From Alphaproteobacteria bacterium (GTDB lineage Bacteria; Pseudomonadota; Alphaproteobacteria; Micavibrionales; Micavibrionaceae), in NCBI GenBank assembly GCA_016699735.1, contig CP065008.1, forward strand, positions 1,364,001 to 1,428,000: 64,000 nucleotides of DNA, written 5' to 3'. This document shows, piece by piece, positions 1 through 7,826 of the stretch. The number at the start of each line of letters is the position of its first letter. The stretch's first letter is position 1. A model generated the notes under the pieces. The model made no database searches and was not told the DNA's origin. It saw nothing but the letters and a program-made list of their open reading frames with translations. The position numbers were made by a program, and so were the translations under genes.

Positions 1-684
1 GATGCTGGAAAAGGCGGTCGCCTGCGGGCCGTAGGTCTTGACGTACTGGAAGGTCATGGTCTGCCCGTTGCCCAGCGTGTCGAACACCGTCAGACCCCGC
101 GTGAAGTCGGGCGCAGCCGTGAGTGCGGAAGCAAAACTCGTATCCACTTCCCCGGCGTCAAGGTTGATCGAAAGCTCTGCCGAGGTCGTCGGCCGCGTCA
201 GTCCGCCCAGAAACGCCACGTCGATGGGCACAAGGGAGTCAAGATCCCCCTGGTTGGCCGGAAGGTTGCCGTTCGTATCCAGCTGCCAACCGTACAGGAA
301 GAATCCCGCAGAGTTTTTCAAAAGCCCCTGCGAGTCCTCGCTGAACTGCCCGTTCCGCGTATAGAGGAATTCAGACAGGGATGTATCGAGGGAATCCCGC
401 TTGACCGGAAAGAACCCCGAGCCGGAGATCGACGCGTCGGTTGCAGATTCAGACTGCGAGATCGGCCCCTGCTGCGTCACACGCTGGATCCTGTTCGCCG
501 TCACCGTACCGGGCGAATACCGCGAGGTGTTCGTCGCCGTGGTGACAAGACTGAAGAACGACGCCTCCGACCGCTTGAACCCGGTCGTGTTGATATTGGC
601 GATGTTGTTCGAGATGATCGCCGTTTTCTGCGACTGTGCCGCGAGGGCGGACACGCCTGTAAACAAAGCTCCGAACAGTCCCAT
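1..684 (-). CDS. flgE: Flagellar hook protein FlgE, N-terminal part (runs off the left edge)
   Basis: This is the hook subunit polymerised outside the cell at the end of the rod. The protein starts MGLFGALFTGVSALAAQSQK and carries the flagellar rod/hook signature SNNIANINTTGFKRSE near residues 25-40, followed by the hook-type core with SGSGFFPV and LYTRNGQF. The ATG at 684-682 has a good ribosome site (AAGGAG, about 6 bases upstream). It lies downstream of flgD in the same direction, the usual flgD-flgE order. About 228 codons are visible and the C-terminus is missing. The family assignment is firm; FlgE rather than another hook/rod paralogue is supported by the position after flgD and fliK. 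Confidence 0.9.
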   Translation of the reverse strand, partial: MGLFGALFTGVSALAAQSQKTAIISNNIANINTTGFKRSEASFFSLVTTATNTSRYSPGTVTANRIQRVTQQGPISQSESATDASISGSGFFPVKRDSLDTSLSEFLYTRNGQFSEDSQGLLKNSAGFFLYGWQLDTNGNLPANQGDLDSLVPIDVAFLGGLTRPTTSAELSINLDAGEVDTSFASALTAAPDFTRGLTVFDTLGNGQTMTFQYVKTYGPQATAFSSI

Positions 685-729
685 ATTAGTTCTCCTTACG
701 CTGGTTAAAGGGGTTGAGTGTTGTCATCT

Positions 730-1416
730 TTATGCGCCCGTAGTTGTAGGTTTCGGGGTTTGAACATTAATGATGTTGGCGATGGAAACGGCGCGCTCGC
801 CGACCAGAAGGAACGTCTGCCCGTTCTGGGTTTCGATCCCCTTGACGTTTCCGGTCACGACCGTGGAGGTCTTCAGGCTCTTGTCATCCGCATCGATGGC
901 ATCGACCCGCACGTTATACGTTCCCGCCGGAACCGTCCCGCCGCCCTTTTTCTGGCCGTTCCACGTGAAGTTCTCGACGCCCTCATCGTCGCTGACATCC
1001 TGGCTGAACACCAGTTCCCCGTCCTCGGAGAAAATATTGATCGTCGTTTTGTTAGAGACGCCCTCAATGGCGTAATTGATCTCCACAGGCTTCGCCCCGT
1101 CGTAATACATCTCGGCGCTGAGGTAGCTCACATCCTTGCCGACATAGTTAAGCGCACTGGAAAATGAATTGCCGATTCCAAGGGAAACCAGATTATTCAG
1201 TTTCGAATTAATGTTGATTTGCTGCTCGACCCCCGCGAATTGCACGAGCTGACTGGTGAACTCGTTCGTATCGAGGGGCGAGAGCGGATCCTGATTTTGC
1301 AGCTGCGTGGTCAGAAGCTGCAGGAAATCGTCGAAATCCTCGGCGAGTTGCGAACTCGAATTCGCCGTGTTTTGCTGCGCTTGGAGGGCGTTGTTAATCG
1401 TAACGTCACTGGCCAT
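730..1416 (-). CDS. flgD: Flagellar hook assembly scaffold FlgD
   Basis: FlgD caps the growing hook and is needed for FlgE polymerisation. The N-terminal third carries the family motif LQNQDPLSPLDTNEFTSQL followed by VQFAGVEQQ. The C-terminal half has the FlgD Ig-like pattern (FTWNGQKKGGGTVPAGTYNV). Its 228 residues are usual for the family. The ATG follows an AAAAGGA ribosome site. It sits between fliK and flgE in one minus-strand operon (flgI-flgJ-two coiled-coil genes-fliK-flgD-flgE), which fits hook building and hook-length control. Confidence 0.93.
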   Translation of the reverse strand: MASDVTINNALQAQQNTANSSSQLAEDFDDFLQLLTTQLQNQDPLSPLDTNEFTSQLVQFAGVEQQININSKLNNLVSLGIGNSFSSALNYVGKDVSYLSAEMYYDGAKPVEINYAIEGVSNKTTINIFSEDGELVFSQDVSDDEGVENFTWNGQKKGGGTVPAGTYNVRVDAIDADDKSLKTSTVVTGNVKGIETQNGQTFLLVGERAVSIANIINVQTPKPTTTGA

Positions 1417-1436
1417 GAATAAAAATCCTTTTCAGC

Positions 1437-2951
1437 CTAAATCAAAGCGTTGTAGCGGACTTGTCCGGTTTCGGGATCGACCGCCCACCCGTCGGGGGAG
1501 GCAATCGTAACCACATCTTCACGCTCGCCCGAAGAGTCTCCGGACCCATGCGAACCATGTCCGCCGCTGTCTCCGCCGTCACGCCCGAAACTGTAACCGT
1601 CATCGGCCAGAGAAAATTCAAGCCCCGAGCCGTCCGCGCTTAACCCCGAATCCTGCAAGGCGCGTTCCAGAAGATGCGCGTCGCGCTGCAGAAGGTGATA
1701 GGTCTCCGGTTTTTCGATGGTCAGAACCACTTTCGCTGCATTATCTTTATTAAGGCTCATCTTGACCTCGACGCGGCCCAGCTCCGGCGGATCGAGTTGC
1801 AGGGTAATGCGTGTATCCTGTTTTTCAGGCCCAAGTTTCTGGATCGTGGCGGCCACGGTCTGCACCGCCGGATGAGCGGGCGCCGCGCCGTGTGCTTGCG
1901 TGGTGGGATTCGTCAAGGAGGCGTTCATCAGCGGGGCAGGGGAGCCGTTGGTGATCGCCCCGGTGACCGCAAGGGGGCCATTTGTGCCTGCTGGCGAAAA
2001 CAAAGCCATATCGTCAGGCAGGGTAAAGATAGGGGCAGGGGCATCCTGCGCGGTTTTGGAGAGAGCGGGATTCGCAGCCTGCCCTGAGGAATCCTGACCC
2101 GCCTGAGCCGCACGGACCAAGGAGCGGAAATCATAGCCCCCGTCCTCAGCAGGATCGGCAGGCGTTTCGATCCCGCCCAGACGATATCGGTCCTCGAAAC
2201 GCTGGGATTTTAGGTGCTGGAAATCTTCAGGAGAAAGAACCTCGGCGGCGATCGTCTTATCCGGTTTCACCAGTTCGACGGTGCGGGCAAGAATTTCGTT
2301 CAAAAGCGCAAGCTCGTCGAAATTGCGGTCCTCGTTCAGCGCCTGCTCAACTTGTTCCTGCAGGCGGGCGAGGTCTTCAGGGGAAAGTTCCAAAGACTCT
2401 GTCATATCGGGCTTGGCCAGAAGCTCCTGCAGCGCCTCAAGACCGTTACGGAAGGCCAACTGCTCCTCCGGCGTTTGCGCGACTGGCGTAAAAATTCCGT
2501 CAGCTGTCTGACTGTTATCTTCGGCTTTCGTCAGGGTGTTGGTCAAAAAGGCGATAAGCTGCTCCAGTGGGTTTTTATCCGCATGGTCTTCAGCCTTAGC
2601 TCCACCGGTGGGGGCGCTGTCCTCACTCTGGCCACCAGTCAGTTCTTCCAGAAGTTTCGCAATCGCATCGCGCAAATCGCGCAGGGCTGAAAGTTGCGGG
2701 TCTTGTTCAGGCGCGGAGACAACAGGTTTCTCCTGTATCTCCGCAGATCTGCGGTTTTGGCGCAGATAATCTTCAAAACGCATCTCTTCGGCATCGTCGG
2801 AGTCTTGAGTTTCCTTTGGAGCATAGGAATCCGCGCTCTTTCTGGTCTCATAAACCTTCCGTGCTTCGGCCTTTTGGCTGGGTAAATCATTCGCCGGCTT
2901 CGGCAGTTCTTTCGGCAGCGGGGTGATGTTGAGAAAAAAATCGGTGTTCAT
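1437..2951 (-). CDS. fliK: Flagellar hook-length control protein FliK
   Basis: FliK measures hook length and switches export specificity by acting on FlhB. The protein has 504 residues. The first ~350 are low-complexity, acidic and Gln/Ala/Pro-rich, as in other FliK rulers. The C-terminal region around residues 380-440 matches the Flg_hook domain (ITLQLDPPELGRVEVKMSLN, then VVLTIEKPETYHLLQRD). A Gly/Ser/Asp/His-rich tail follows the domain. It lies directly upstream of flgD. The call rests on the C-terminal domain and the position; the N-terminal part is too variable to help. Confidence 0.88.
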   Translation of the reverse strand: MNTDFFLNITPLPKELPKPANDLPSQKAEARKVYETRKSADSYAPKETQDSDDAEEMRFEDYLRQNRRSAEIQEKPVVSAPEQDPQLSALRDLRDAIAKLLEELTGGQSEDSAPTGGAKAEDHADKNPLEQLIAFLTNTLTKAEDNSQTADGIFTPVAQTPEEQLAFRNGLEALQELLAKPDMTESLELSPEDLARLQEQVEQALNEDRNFDELALLNEILARTVELVKPDKTIAAEVLSPEDFQHLKSQRFEDRYRLGGIETPADPAEDGGYDFRSLVRAAQAGQDSSGQAANPALSKTAQDAPAPIFTLPDDMALFSPAGTNGPLAVTGAITNGSPAPLMNASLTNPTTQAHGAAPAHPAVQTVAATIQKLGPEKQDTRITLQLDPPELGRVEVKMSLNKDNAAKVVLTIEKPETYHLLQRDAHLLERALQDSGLSADGSGLEFSLADDGYSFGRDGGDSGGHGSHGSGDSSGEREDVVTIASPDGWAVDPETGQVRYNALI

Positions 2952-2980
2952 GGTCGCTCTGTCTTTCTAAAAACTCTTTC

Positions 2981-3493
2981 CTAGGCCGTTTCGCTGATTC
3001 CTGTAGACACGCGGCGGCTTTGCGGCGAGGTCGCAAGCTTGCCGTTTTCACCATAACTGAAGGTGCTTTTCGCCTGTGCGGCCCGAATCGCGGCGTTACG
3101 GATGGTCAGGCTGAGCTTCTCCGTGCAGCGGCGCATCCGGTCAAGATTCTCAAGATTCACATGAATGACCTTCGAGAACTGATCCTGAGCCGCTTTGAGT
3201 TTCTCCTTAAGGGCCGGGTCAGCGGCTTTTATTTCGTCCTTACGCAGGATGAGGGCGCCAATCGCGGACTGATAACAGCGTCCGGCCTCGGCCTTCCGGT
3301 CCTGAAACTCAAGAAAACCGCGTCCGTCCTTGGCTTGCAGGAGGGTAGTTTCCTCTTCGTATACCCGCTGCAGGTATTCGGCAGCCGCGATCATCTCCCG
3401 GATCGCCGTGTTAATATCAACGCCGGGTGTTTTCCCGGCCTCCGGGGCTGTGCGCTGCGGTAAACTCTTCCCCTGTTCTGGAGCGTTTCTCAT
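2981..3493 (-). CDS. FlgN-like coiled-coil flagellar protein, second of a tandem pair
   Basis: An all-alpha, charged protein of 170 residues. I chose the ATG at 3493 because it has a strong GGAGGAT ribosome site and lies 2 bases past the end of the upstream gene, implying translational coupling; the frame is open further upstream but inside that gene. The size, helical heptad character and position between flgJ and fliK suggest a FlgN/FliT-like export chaperone, but I see no diagnostic motif. It shares a layout with its upstream neighbour, including an ADPAL..KL segment in the middle and a basic C-terminal helix, so the two may be paralogues. Confidence 0.6.
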   Translation of the reverse strand: MRNAPEQGKSLPQRTAPEAGKTPGVDINTAIREMIAAAEYLQRVYEEETTLLQAKDGRGFLEFQDRKAEAGRCYQSAIGALILRKDEIKAADPALKEKLKAAQDQFSKVIHVNLENLDRMRRCTEKLSLTIRNAAIRAAQAKSTFSYGENGKLATSPQSRRVSTGISETA

Positions 3494-3494
3494 T

Positions 3495-3953
3495 CTATCC
3501 TCCCGCGCCGTTCGTAGAGACGTGTCCGTTGGCCGCTTGCGGCCATTCGACGCGCTGCCCGAGTTCCTGCGCCACGAAAAGGCTCTCCATCGTCGTAGCC
3601 AGCGACCGCTTGCGGATTTGTTCCACCATGGCATTATTGGAGACGCTTTTCTCGCGCAGATCGTGCTGAAGCTTTTCAAGCTGCTTGATCAGGGCAGGGT
3701 CGGCCTTGCGGAAATCCTCCAGCCTCCTGCGGAATTCTTCGGCGACGACCTGATACCGCTCGACCAGCTTTTCTTTCTCCATCTGAAGAAAAGCGAAGGG
3801 CAGCATATTATTGGTGACAAGCGCTTGCGTCTCCTGATCGGCCATATCGCACAGCCCCTTGGTAATGCGGATCATTTCGCGCAGCGCAACGGCGGGTTCC
3901 TTGGAAAGAAAGCCCGCAGAGGTCTGTGCGGCGGTCTGTGGTTTCTGGGTCAT
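3495..3953 (-). CDS. FlgN-like coiled-coil flagellar protein, first of a tandem pair
   Basis: A 152-residue, largely helical protein with no signal peptide or membrane segment. The first helices (ALREMIRITKGLCDMADQET) resemble the start of FlgN-type chaperones, and the centre carries RKADPALIKQLEKLQHDL. It lies 11 bases after flgJ and overlaps the ribosome site of the following small gene. The context (flgI-flgJ-this-neighbour-fliK) points to flagellar assembly, possibly chaperoning hook-associated proteins. The function is inferred from position and fold type only. Confidence 0.58.
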   Translation of the reverse strand: MTQKPQTAAQTSAGFLSKEPAVALREMIRITKGLCDMADQETQALVTNNMLPFAFLQMEKEKLVERYQVVAEEFRRRLEDFRKADPALIKQLEKLQHDLREKSVSNNAMVEQIRKRSLATTMESLFVAQELGQRVEWPQAANGHVSTNGAGG

Positions 3954-3964
3954 GGAGTACTCCC

Positions 3965-4336
3965 TTACTTTTTTTCTAACGCTGGTGAATTGGCCTCTAA
4001 CTGCGACTGCATCTCCTGCTGGCGCAAAAGCTCAGCCTTAAGTTGTGCCGAAAGTCCGATACTGTGGGTCTGTGCAATTTTCTTGCCGTACTCCTGCAGG
4101 AGAATTCCGCGGAAAATTTCCTCACCCTTGCCGCCGCCGAAAGTTTCATCGGTGGACAGCCCCTCGAACATCGGCTTCATCATTTCGGTAATGAAGACGG
4201 CTTCAAATTCCTGAGCGACTTCGTCGATTTTCTTAGCGTTCTTCGCAGCGGCCAGTTGATCGCTGATCCGCATCCCGTCCATCTGCGAGAGCTGGATCAT
4301 GCCAAGATTGGTGTTGGGCACAAGATTATCCATCAC
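3965..4336 (-). CDS. flgJ: Rod-binding protein FlgJ (N-terminal domain only; CheL type)
   Basis: It has 123 residues matching the FlgJ N-terminal rod-binding domain: VAQEFEAVFITEMMKPMFEG followed by GEEIFRGILLQEYGKKIA. The C-terminal muramidase domain of enterobacterial FlgJ is absent, as is normal in Alphaproteobacteria, where the protein is also called CheL. It would act as the periplasmic cap for rod assembly. The ATG overlaps the flgI stop (ATGA), so it is translationally coupled to flgI. Peptidoglycan cutting must be done by a separate enzyme. Confidence 0.88.
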   Translation of the reverse strand: MMDNLVPNTNLGMIQLSQMDGMRISDQLAAAKNAKKIDEVAQEFEAVFITEMMKPMFEGLSTDETFGGGKGEEIFRGILLQEYGKKIAQTHSIGLSAQLKAELLRQQEMQSQLEANSPALEKK

Positions 4337-5541
4337 ATCACCTCGATCTCGGCCTGCAGCGCACCGGCGGTCTTGATGGCTTGCAGGATGGTAATAATGT
4401 CGCGGGGCTTGACACCCAGCTTGTTCAGGCTGGTGACGAGTTCCTGCAGCGTCACACCCGAATCCAGCACCGCCAGCTTCACATCCTCCCCGACATTGGC
4501 TGAGACATCGCTGCGCGGAACGATGACCGTCTCACCCTGGTCGGCGAAGGGGTTGGCCTGCGAGACTTGCGGGGTCTCAGTAATCTTCAAAGTCAAATTG
4601 CCTTGGGCGATCGCCACGGAGCTCACCCGCACATCCGCGCCCATCACGATCACGCCGGACCGCTCACTGATGACAACTTTGGCGGGTTGATCGGGTTGAA
4701 CAGGCAGAAGTTCGACATCGGTAATAAGGTCAGTGATAGACCCCTGATAGTCGGCGGGCCGCTTAAGAATAACGCTGGCCGAATTCTCAGCGGTGGCAAG
4801 CTGTGTACCCGTAAAGCCGTTGATCGCCTGGGCGATCCGGCGAGCGGTGGTGAAATCAGGATTCCGCAGCCCCAGACGCACTTCCTGCAATTCTTCCATT
4901 TCAAAGTTTATTTCGCGCTCCACAATCGCGCCTGAGGGAATCCGTCCCGCCGTGGGCACATTCTGTGTTACGCTTTCTGCCTCGCCTTCGGCGGCAAAAC
5001 CGGAGATATTCACCTCGCCCTGAGCGACGGCGTAGACTTCCCCGTCGGCGGCGATAAGGGGCGTGACAAGAAGCGTCCCGCCCTGAAGGCTTTTGGCATC
5101 ACCCAGGGCGGAAACATTCACGTCAATACGGGAACCTTGATTCGTAAAGGGGGGCAGGGTGGAGGTGACCATCACGGCAGCCACGTTGCCGGTATTCATA
5201 TTCTCGCCGCGGATATTGACGCCCAGCCGTTCCAGCATGGCGATCAGACTCTGCTCGGTAAAGGGGGAGTTGCTCAATCCGTCGCCCGTGCCGTTCAGCC
5301 CGACGACAAGCCCGTAGCCGACCAGCTGGTTTTCCCGCACGCCTTCGATATCGACGATATCCTTGATGCGCGAGGTTTTTGCCCAGCTCTCTTGAACGCT
5401 GGCAAGCAAAAAGGGTCCGGCCACCAGCGCGAATCCCAGAATTCGGAGAATTGGCGACCGGATACCCACCGTGCGTGTGCTTTTATTCGGGCCTTGAGCG
5501 GCCCGTTTCTGCTGTGGTTTTAGTTTTGCTTTAATAAGCAT
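4333..5541 (-). CDS. flgI: Flagellar P-ring protein FlgI
   Basis: The P-ring subunit surrounds the rod in the peptidoglycan layer. The 402 residues include the characteristic start of the mature protein (RIKDIVDIEGVRENQLVGYG then GLVVGLNGTGDG) and the C-terminal TLQELVTSLNKLGVKPRDI. A signal peptide spans about residues 30-54 (cleavage after SWA). The n-region before it is long, and an internal GTG at codon 25 (5469) would give a more ordinary signal peptide. It is the first gene of the flgI-flgJ-fliK-flgD-flgE operon, divergent from fliX, with a sigma-54 element upstream. Confidence 0.95.
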   Translation of the reverse strand: MLIKAKLKPQQKRAAQGPNKSTRTVGIRSPILRILGFALVAGPFLLASVQESWAKTSRIKDIVDIEGVRENQLVGYGLVVGLNGTGDGLSNSPFTEQSLIAMLERLGVNIRGENMNTGNVAAVMVTSTLPPFTNQGSRIDVNVSALGDAKSLQGGTLLVTPLIAADGEVYAVAQGEVNISGFAAEGEAESVTQNVPTAGRIPSGAIVEREINFEMEELQEVRLGLRNPDFTTARRIAQAINGFTGTQLATAENSASVILKRPADYQGSITDLITDVELLPVQPDQPAKVVISERSGVIVMGADVRVSSVAIAQGNLTLKITETPQVSQANPFADQGETVIVPRSDVSANVGEDVKLAVLDSGVTLQELVTSLNKLGVKPRDIITILQAIKTAGALQAEIEVM

Positions 5542-5878
5542 AACACCCTACTAAACTAAACGTTCAAAGTGGCGGCGTCTTCTGGCCGTTTGTCCTCGGG
5601 AGGCGCTCCTCATGAGCGGGAGTAATTTCCGTAACTAAAAAACAACGCCACCCGAGTCATAACCTGCGAAACTCGTGCCAGTTTCGCGCAACAAAAAAGC
5701 CGAGAATTTTCATCAAATTTTTCGCAACAGGGATTCTGTGGAAAAAAATTAGGACAATTTTGCCGCAACCCCTTCGAAGGACTAGGCAATTCTTACCCGC
5801 TTGCAAAGCGCTTACTATAAGGCGTAAAATATTAATATCAGCTACGAAAAGATTCGCTCGCAAGAGAAAGGAAAAGTC
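5542..5878. promoter_or_regulatory. Divergent flgI/fliX promoter region
   Basis: There are 337 bases without a gene between the divergent starts of flgI and fliX. It holds a near-consensus sigma-54 element for flgI (5665-5680). The part nearer fliX is AT-rich; TTGCAA (5801-5806) and TAAAAT, 18 bases apart, could be a -35/-10 pair for fliX, but that is weak. A GGCAAAATTGTCC-like sequence on the minus strand near 5752-5768 lies about 75-90 bases upstream of the sigma-54 core and could be an activator (FlbD-type) site. I see no RNA gene here. Confidence 0.6.
5665..5680 (-). promoter_or_regulatory. Sigma-54 (-24/-12) promoter for flgI
   Basis: Read on the minus strand this is TGGCACGAGTTTCGCA: the -24 element TGGCACG and the -12 GC are separated by the required 10 bases. 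The only departure from consensus is TCGC for TTGC. It lies about 124 bases before the flgI start and points the right way. Sigma-54 control of hook/ring operons is established for Caulobacter-type flagellar cascades. Confidence 0.75.
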
Positions 5879-6307
5879 ATGAAGGTCGAGGGGCCAAAGA
5901 AATCCCAGTCCACCTCACAATCCCGGAAATCCTCGGCGTCCGGCGCCGATAGTGTGGACTTCAGCCAGTATATTAAATCCGGTCAGGAGGCCTCTTCGGT
6001 CTCGACGGCCAGGGCGATTACGAATGTCGATTCTCTTCTCGCGGTTCAGGCCGCCGAAGACCCGACAGAGCGCGCCGCCCGCCGCCGGATGCAGGACCGC
6101 TCGGACAAGATCATCGACGGTCTGGAAAAAATCCGCATCGCCATGCTCAACGGCACACTGACCGTGGGTCATATGATTGATATCGCGGACATCGTCGCCT
6201 CCCACCGCGAAAAGATACAGGATCCCAAGCTCACCGATATAATGGATGAAATCGACCTCAGGGCGCAGGTTGAGCTGGCCAAAATGCGGGTGGCCATGGG
6301 TGCCTGA
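5879..6307 (+). CDS. fliX: Flagellar assembly regulator FliX
   Basis: It has 142 residues. After a Ser-rich N-terminus, the middle and C-terminus fit FliX: SLLAVQAAED, an RRRMQDR basic helix, GLEKIRIAMLNGTL, and MDEIDLRAQVELAKMRV near the end. FliX couples completion of the early flagellar structure to FlbD-driven sigma-54 transcription in Caulobacter. Its divergent arrangement with flgI is the same as in Caulobacter. The ribosome site is AAAGGA. The presence of fliX fits the sigma-54 elements found elsewhere in this cluster. Confidence 0.85.
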   Translation: MKVEGPKKSQSTSQSRKSSASGADSVDFSQYIKSGQEASSVSTARAITNVDSLLAVQAAEDPTERAARRRMQDRSDKIIDGLEKIRIAMLNGTLTVGHMIDIADIVASHREKIQDPKLTDIMDEIDLRAQVELAKMRVAMGA

Positions 6308-6444
6308 GCGGCGCTTTTCCATACATTTTCTATAATAACTCAGCAGGAAACAGATATTTTCTTGTCTTTAAGGTCTCTTCCCCCTATAACTTTTCAGTTT
6401 TAAAATTCTATGGCGTACAAATTTTTTAGGGAAATAAGAGAGAG

Positions 6445-6879
6445 ATGAAGACAGCGACGGCAGTAACTATTCCTCCAAAATACGACCCGGAAAAAGATAA
6501 AAACGGCTTTATGAATCCGGTCATGCTTGAATATTTCCGCCAGAAGCTCATCGCCTGGCGCACCGAGCTTCTCAAGGAATCGGAACATACGATTCAGGAA
6601 ACCCTGCAGGGGACGGAACTTCAGAAACCTGATATGGCTGACCGCGCCTCGGCGGAAACAGACCATGCCCTCGAACTCCGCACCCGCGACCGCGAACGCA
6701 AGCTCATCAGCAAGATCAATTCGGCGCTTGAAGCCATTGATCTGGGCGAGTACGGCTTCTGCGAGGAAACCGGAGAACCGATCTCCATCCCCCGCCTGAA
6801 GGCCAGGCCGATTGCCACCCTCTCCCTGGAAGCGCAGGAGCGCCACGAGCGCCTCGAACGCACCAAACGCGACGAGTAA
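6445..6879 (+). CDS. dksA: RNA polymerase-binding transcription factor DksA
   Basis: It has 144 residues with the DksA coiled coil and globular domain: MADRASAETDHALELRTRDR in the coiled-coil tip region and ARPIATLSLEAQERHER at the end. DksA works with ppGpp in the secondary channel of RNA polymerase. The zinc finger is degenerate: EYGFCEETGEP keeps one cysteine, and the second CxxC pair reads LSLEA. Single-Cys DksA proteins are known in Alphaproteobacteria. It sits between fliX and flgH, ends in a terminator, and is probably a separate unit. Confidence 0.92.
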   Translation: MKTATAVTIPPKYDPEKDKNGFMNPVMLEYFRQKLIAWRTELLKESEHTIQETLQGTELQKPDMADRASAETDHALELRTRDRERKLISKINSALEAIDLGEYGFCEETGEPISIPRLKARPIATLSLEAQERHERLERTKRDE

Positions 6880-6906
6880 TCATAAGCTCACGGACACAAA
6901 AAAAGA

Positions 6907-6938
6907 GCCGGTCACAGAGTAATCTGTAACCGGCTTTT
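6907..6938 (+). terminator. Rho-independent terminator after dksA
   Basis: The stem is GCCGGTCACAG (6907-6917) with CTGTAACCGGC (6924-6934): 11 positions with one mismatch and a 6-base loop, followed by TTTT. A-rich sequence on the other side would also give a short U tract on the minus strand, so it may serve the convergent flgH operon too. Confidence 0.8.
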
Positions 6939-6980
6939 AAGTTCAATCGGTGGGTAAGGTATGACACCACCCGCCGTTCC

Positions 6981-7001
6981 GGAGCCTTCAAAGAAGGCTC
7001 C
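6981..7001. repeat. Perfect 9-bp inverted repeat between dksA and flgH
   Basis: GGAGCCTTC and GAAGGCTCC are separated by AAA. It lies in the convergent gap, 36 bases from the flgH stop. It can form a stable hairpin in either transcript but has no T tract on either side, so a processing or mRNA-stabilising hairpin is more likely than an intrinsic terminator. Confidence 0.5.
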
Positions 7002-7036
7002 GTGGCCTGACTCCGGGATTCGCTCACGAAATCAGG

Positions 7037-7792
7037 TTAGAACGGAAAGATGACGTCATAAATCTGTTGTCCATAGCGTGGCTGCTGCATATCGGAAATC
7101 TGGCCCTCGCCGCCGTAGATAATCCGCGCCTCCGCGATCTGGTCGTAGCTGACGGTGTTCTGCACTCCGATATCCTCGGGCCGGATCACACCGTCAATCG
7201 CCAGGATTCTTTTCTCGTAATTCACCAGCACTTCCTGCTTGCCGTGAATAACCATATTCCCGTTGGGCAGAACCTGAGTAATCAGCGCCGCCATCCGCAT
7301 TGTGATTTCGTCCTCGCGCTCGATGCTGCCCGAGCCGCGGTGGTTGGAGCTTGAATCGAACTGCGCGAGATTGGTGTTATCCACCGCCTGCGGCAAAACC
7401 CTGTTGAGGGCTTGCTCATAGCCCAGCATGGCATCAAGTCCCGCGCCCTCGGTGCTGGTGCGGGTGCGCTGCGTGGTATTATCGAGTTCGGCCTCATCCT
7501 TGATATCGATAAGAACGGTGATGACATCCCCGATATTGCTGGCCCGCTGATCTTTGAAAAACGTCACGCGGTCAGACTGCCAGAGGGAGTTTTTCTCGCG
7601 GAGAACCTTTTGCGGCGCAGGCATCGGCAGGCTGACGGGCTGATACCCGTCCTGTGTTACCGGATTAGAGATGCTGGACATGGCCGGCGCCTCTCCGACC
7701 TTCGACAGCCGATCCGCCGTCGCGCACCCCGTCATCAGGGCGCAAGCCGCCGCAGAAATCAAAACCTTCTTACATCCATTTCGTTTACGCAT
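7037..7792 (-). CDS. flgH: Flagellar L-ring lipoprotein FlgH
   Basis: This is the outer-membrane L-ring subunit. The N-terminus is a lipoprotein signal with lipobox LMTGC, the lipidated cysteine being residue 23. The body carries FlgH-type segments (SLWQSDRVTFFKDQRASNIG, VLINIKDEA-like, and GNMVIHGKQEVLVNYEKR near residues 185-205). Its 251 residues are typical. The ribosome site is GAGGTG. It is the last gene of the flgF-flgG-flgA-flgH operon, the usual alphaproteobacterial order. Confidence 0.95.
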   Translation of the reverse strand: MRKRNGCKKVLISAAACALMTGCATADRLSKVGEAPAMSSISNPVTQDGYQPVSLPMPAPQKVLREKNSLWQSDRVTFFKDQRASNIGDVITVLIDIKDEAELDNTTQRTRTSTEGAGLDAMLGYEQALNRVLPQAVDNTNLAQFDSSSNHRGSGSIEREDEITMRMAALITQVLPNGNMVIHGKQEVLVNYEKRILAIDGVIRPEDIGVQNTVSYDQIAEARIIYGGEGQISDMQQPRYGQQIYDVIFPF

Positions 7793-7826
7793 TCCACACC
7801 TCTCTTAGTGGGTTACTCAGAAAACA

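Noticed and set aside
6981..7001. Inverted repeat as the flgH terminator
   Set aside because: Perfect stem but no T tract on either strand; kept only as a hairpin repeat.
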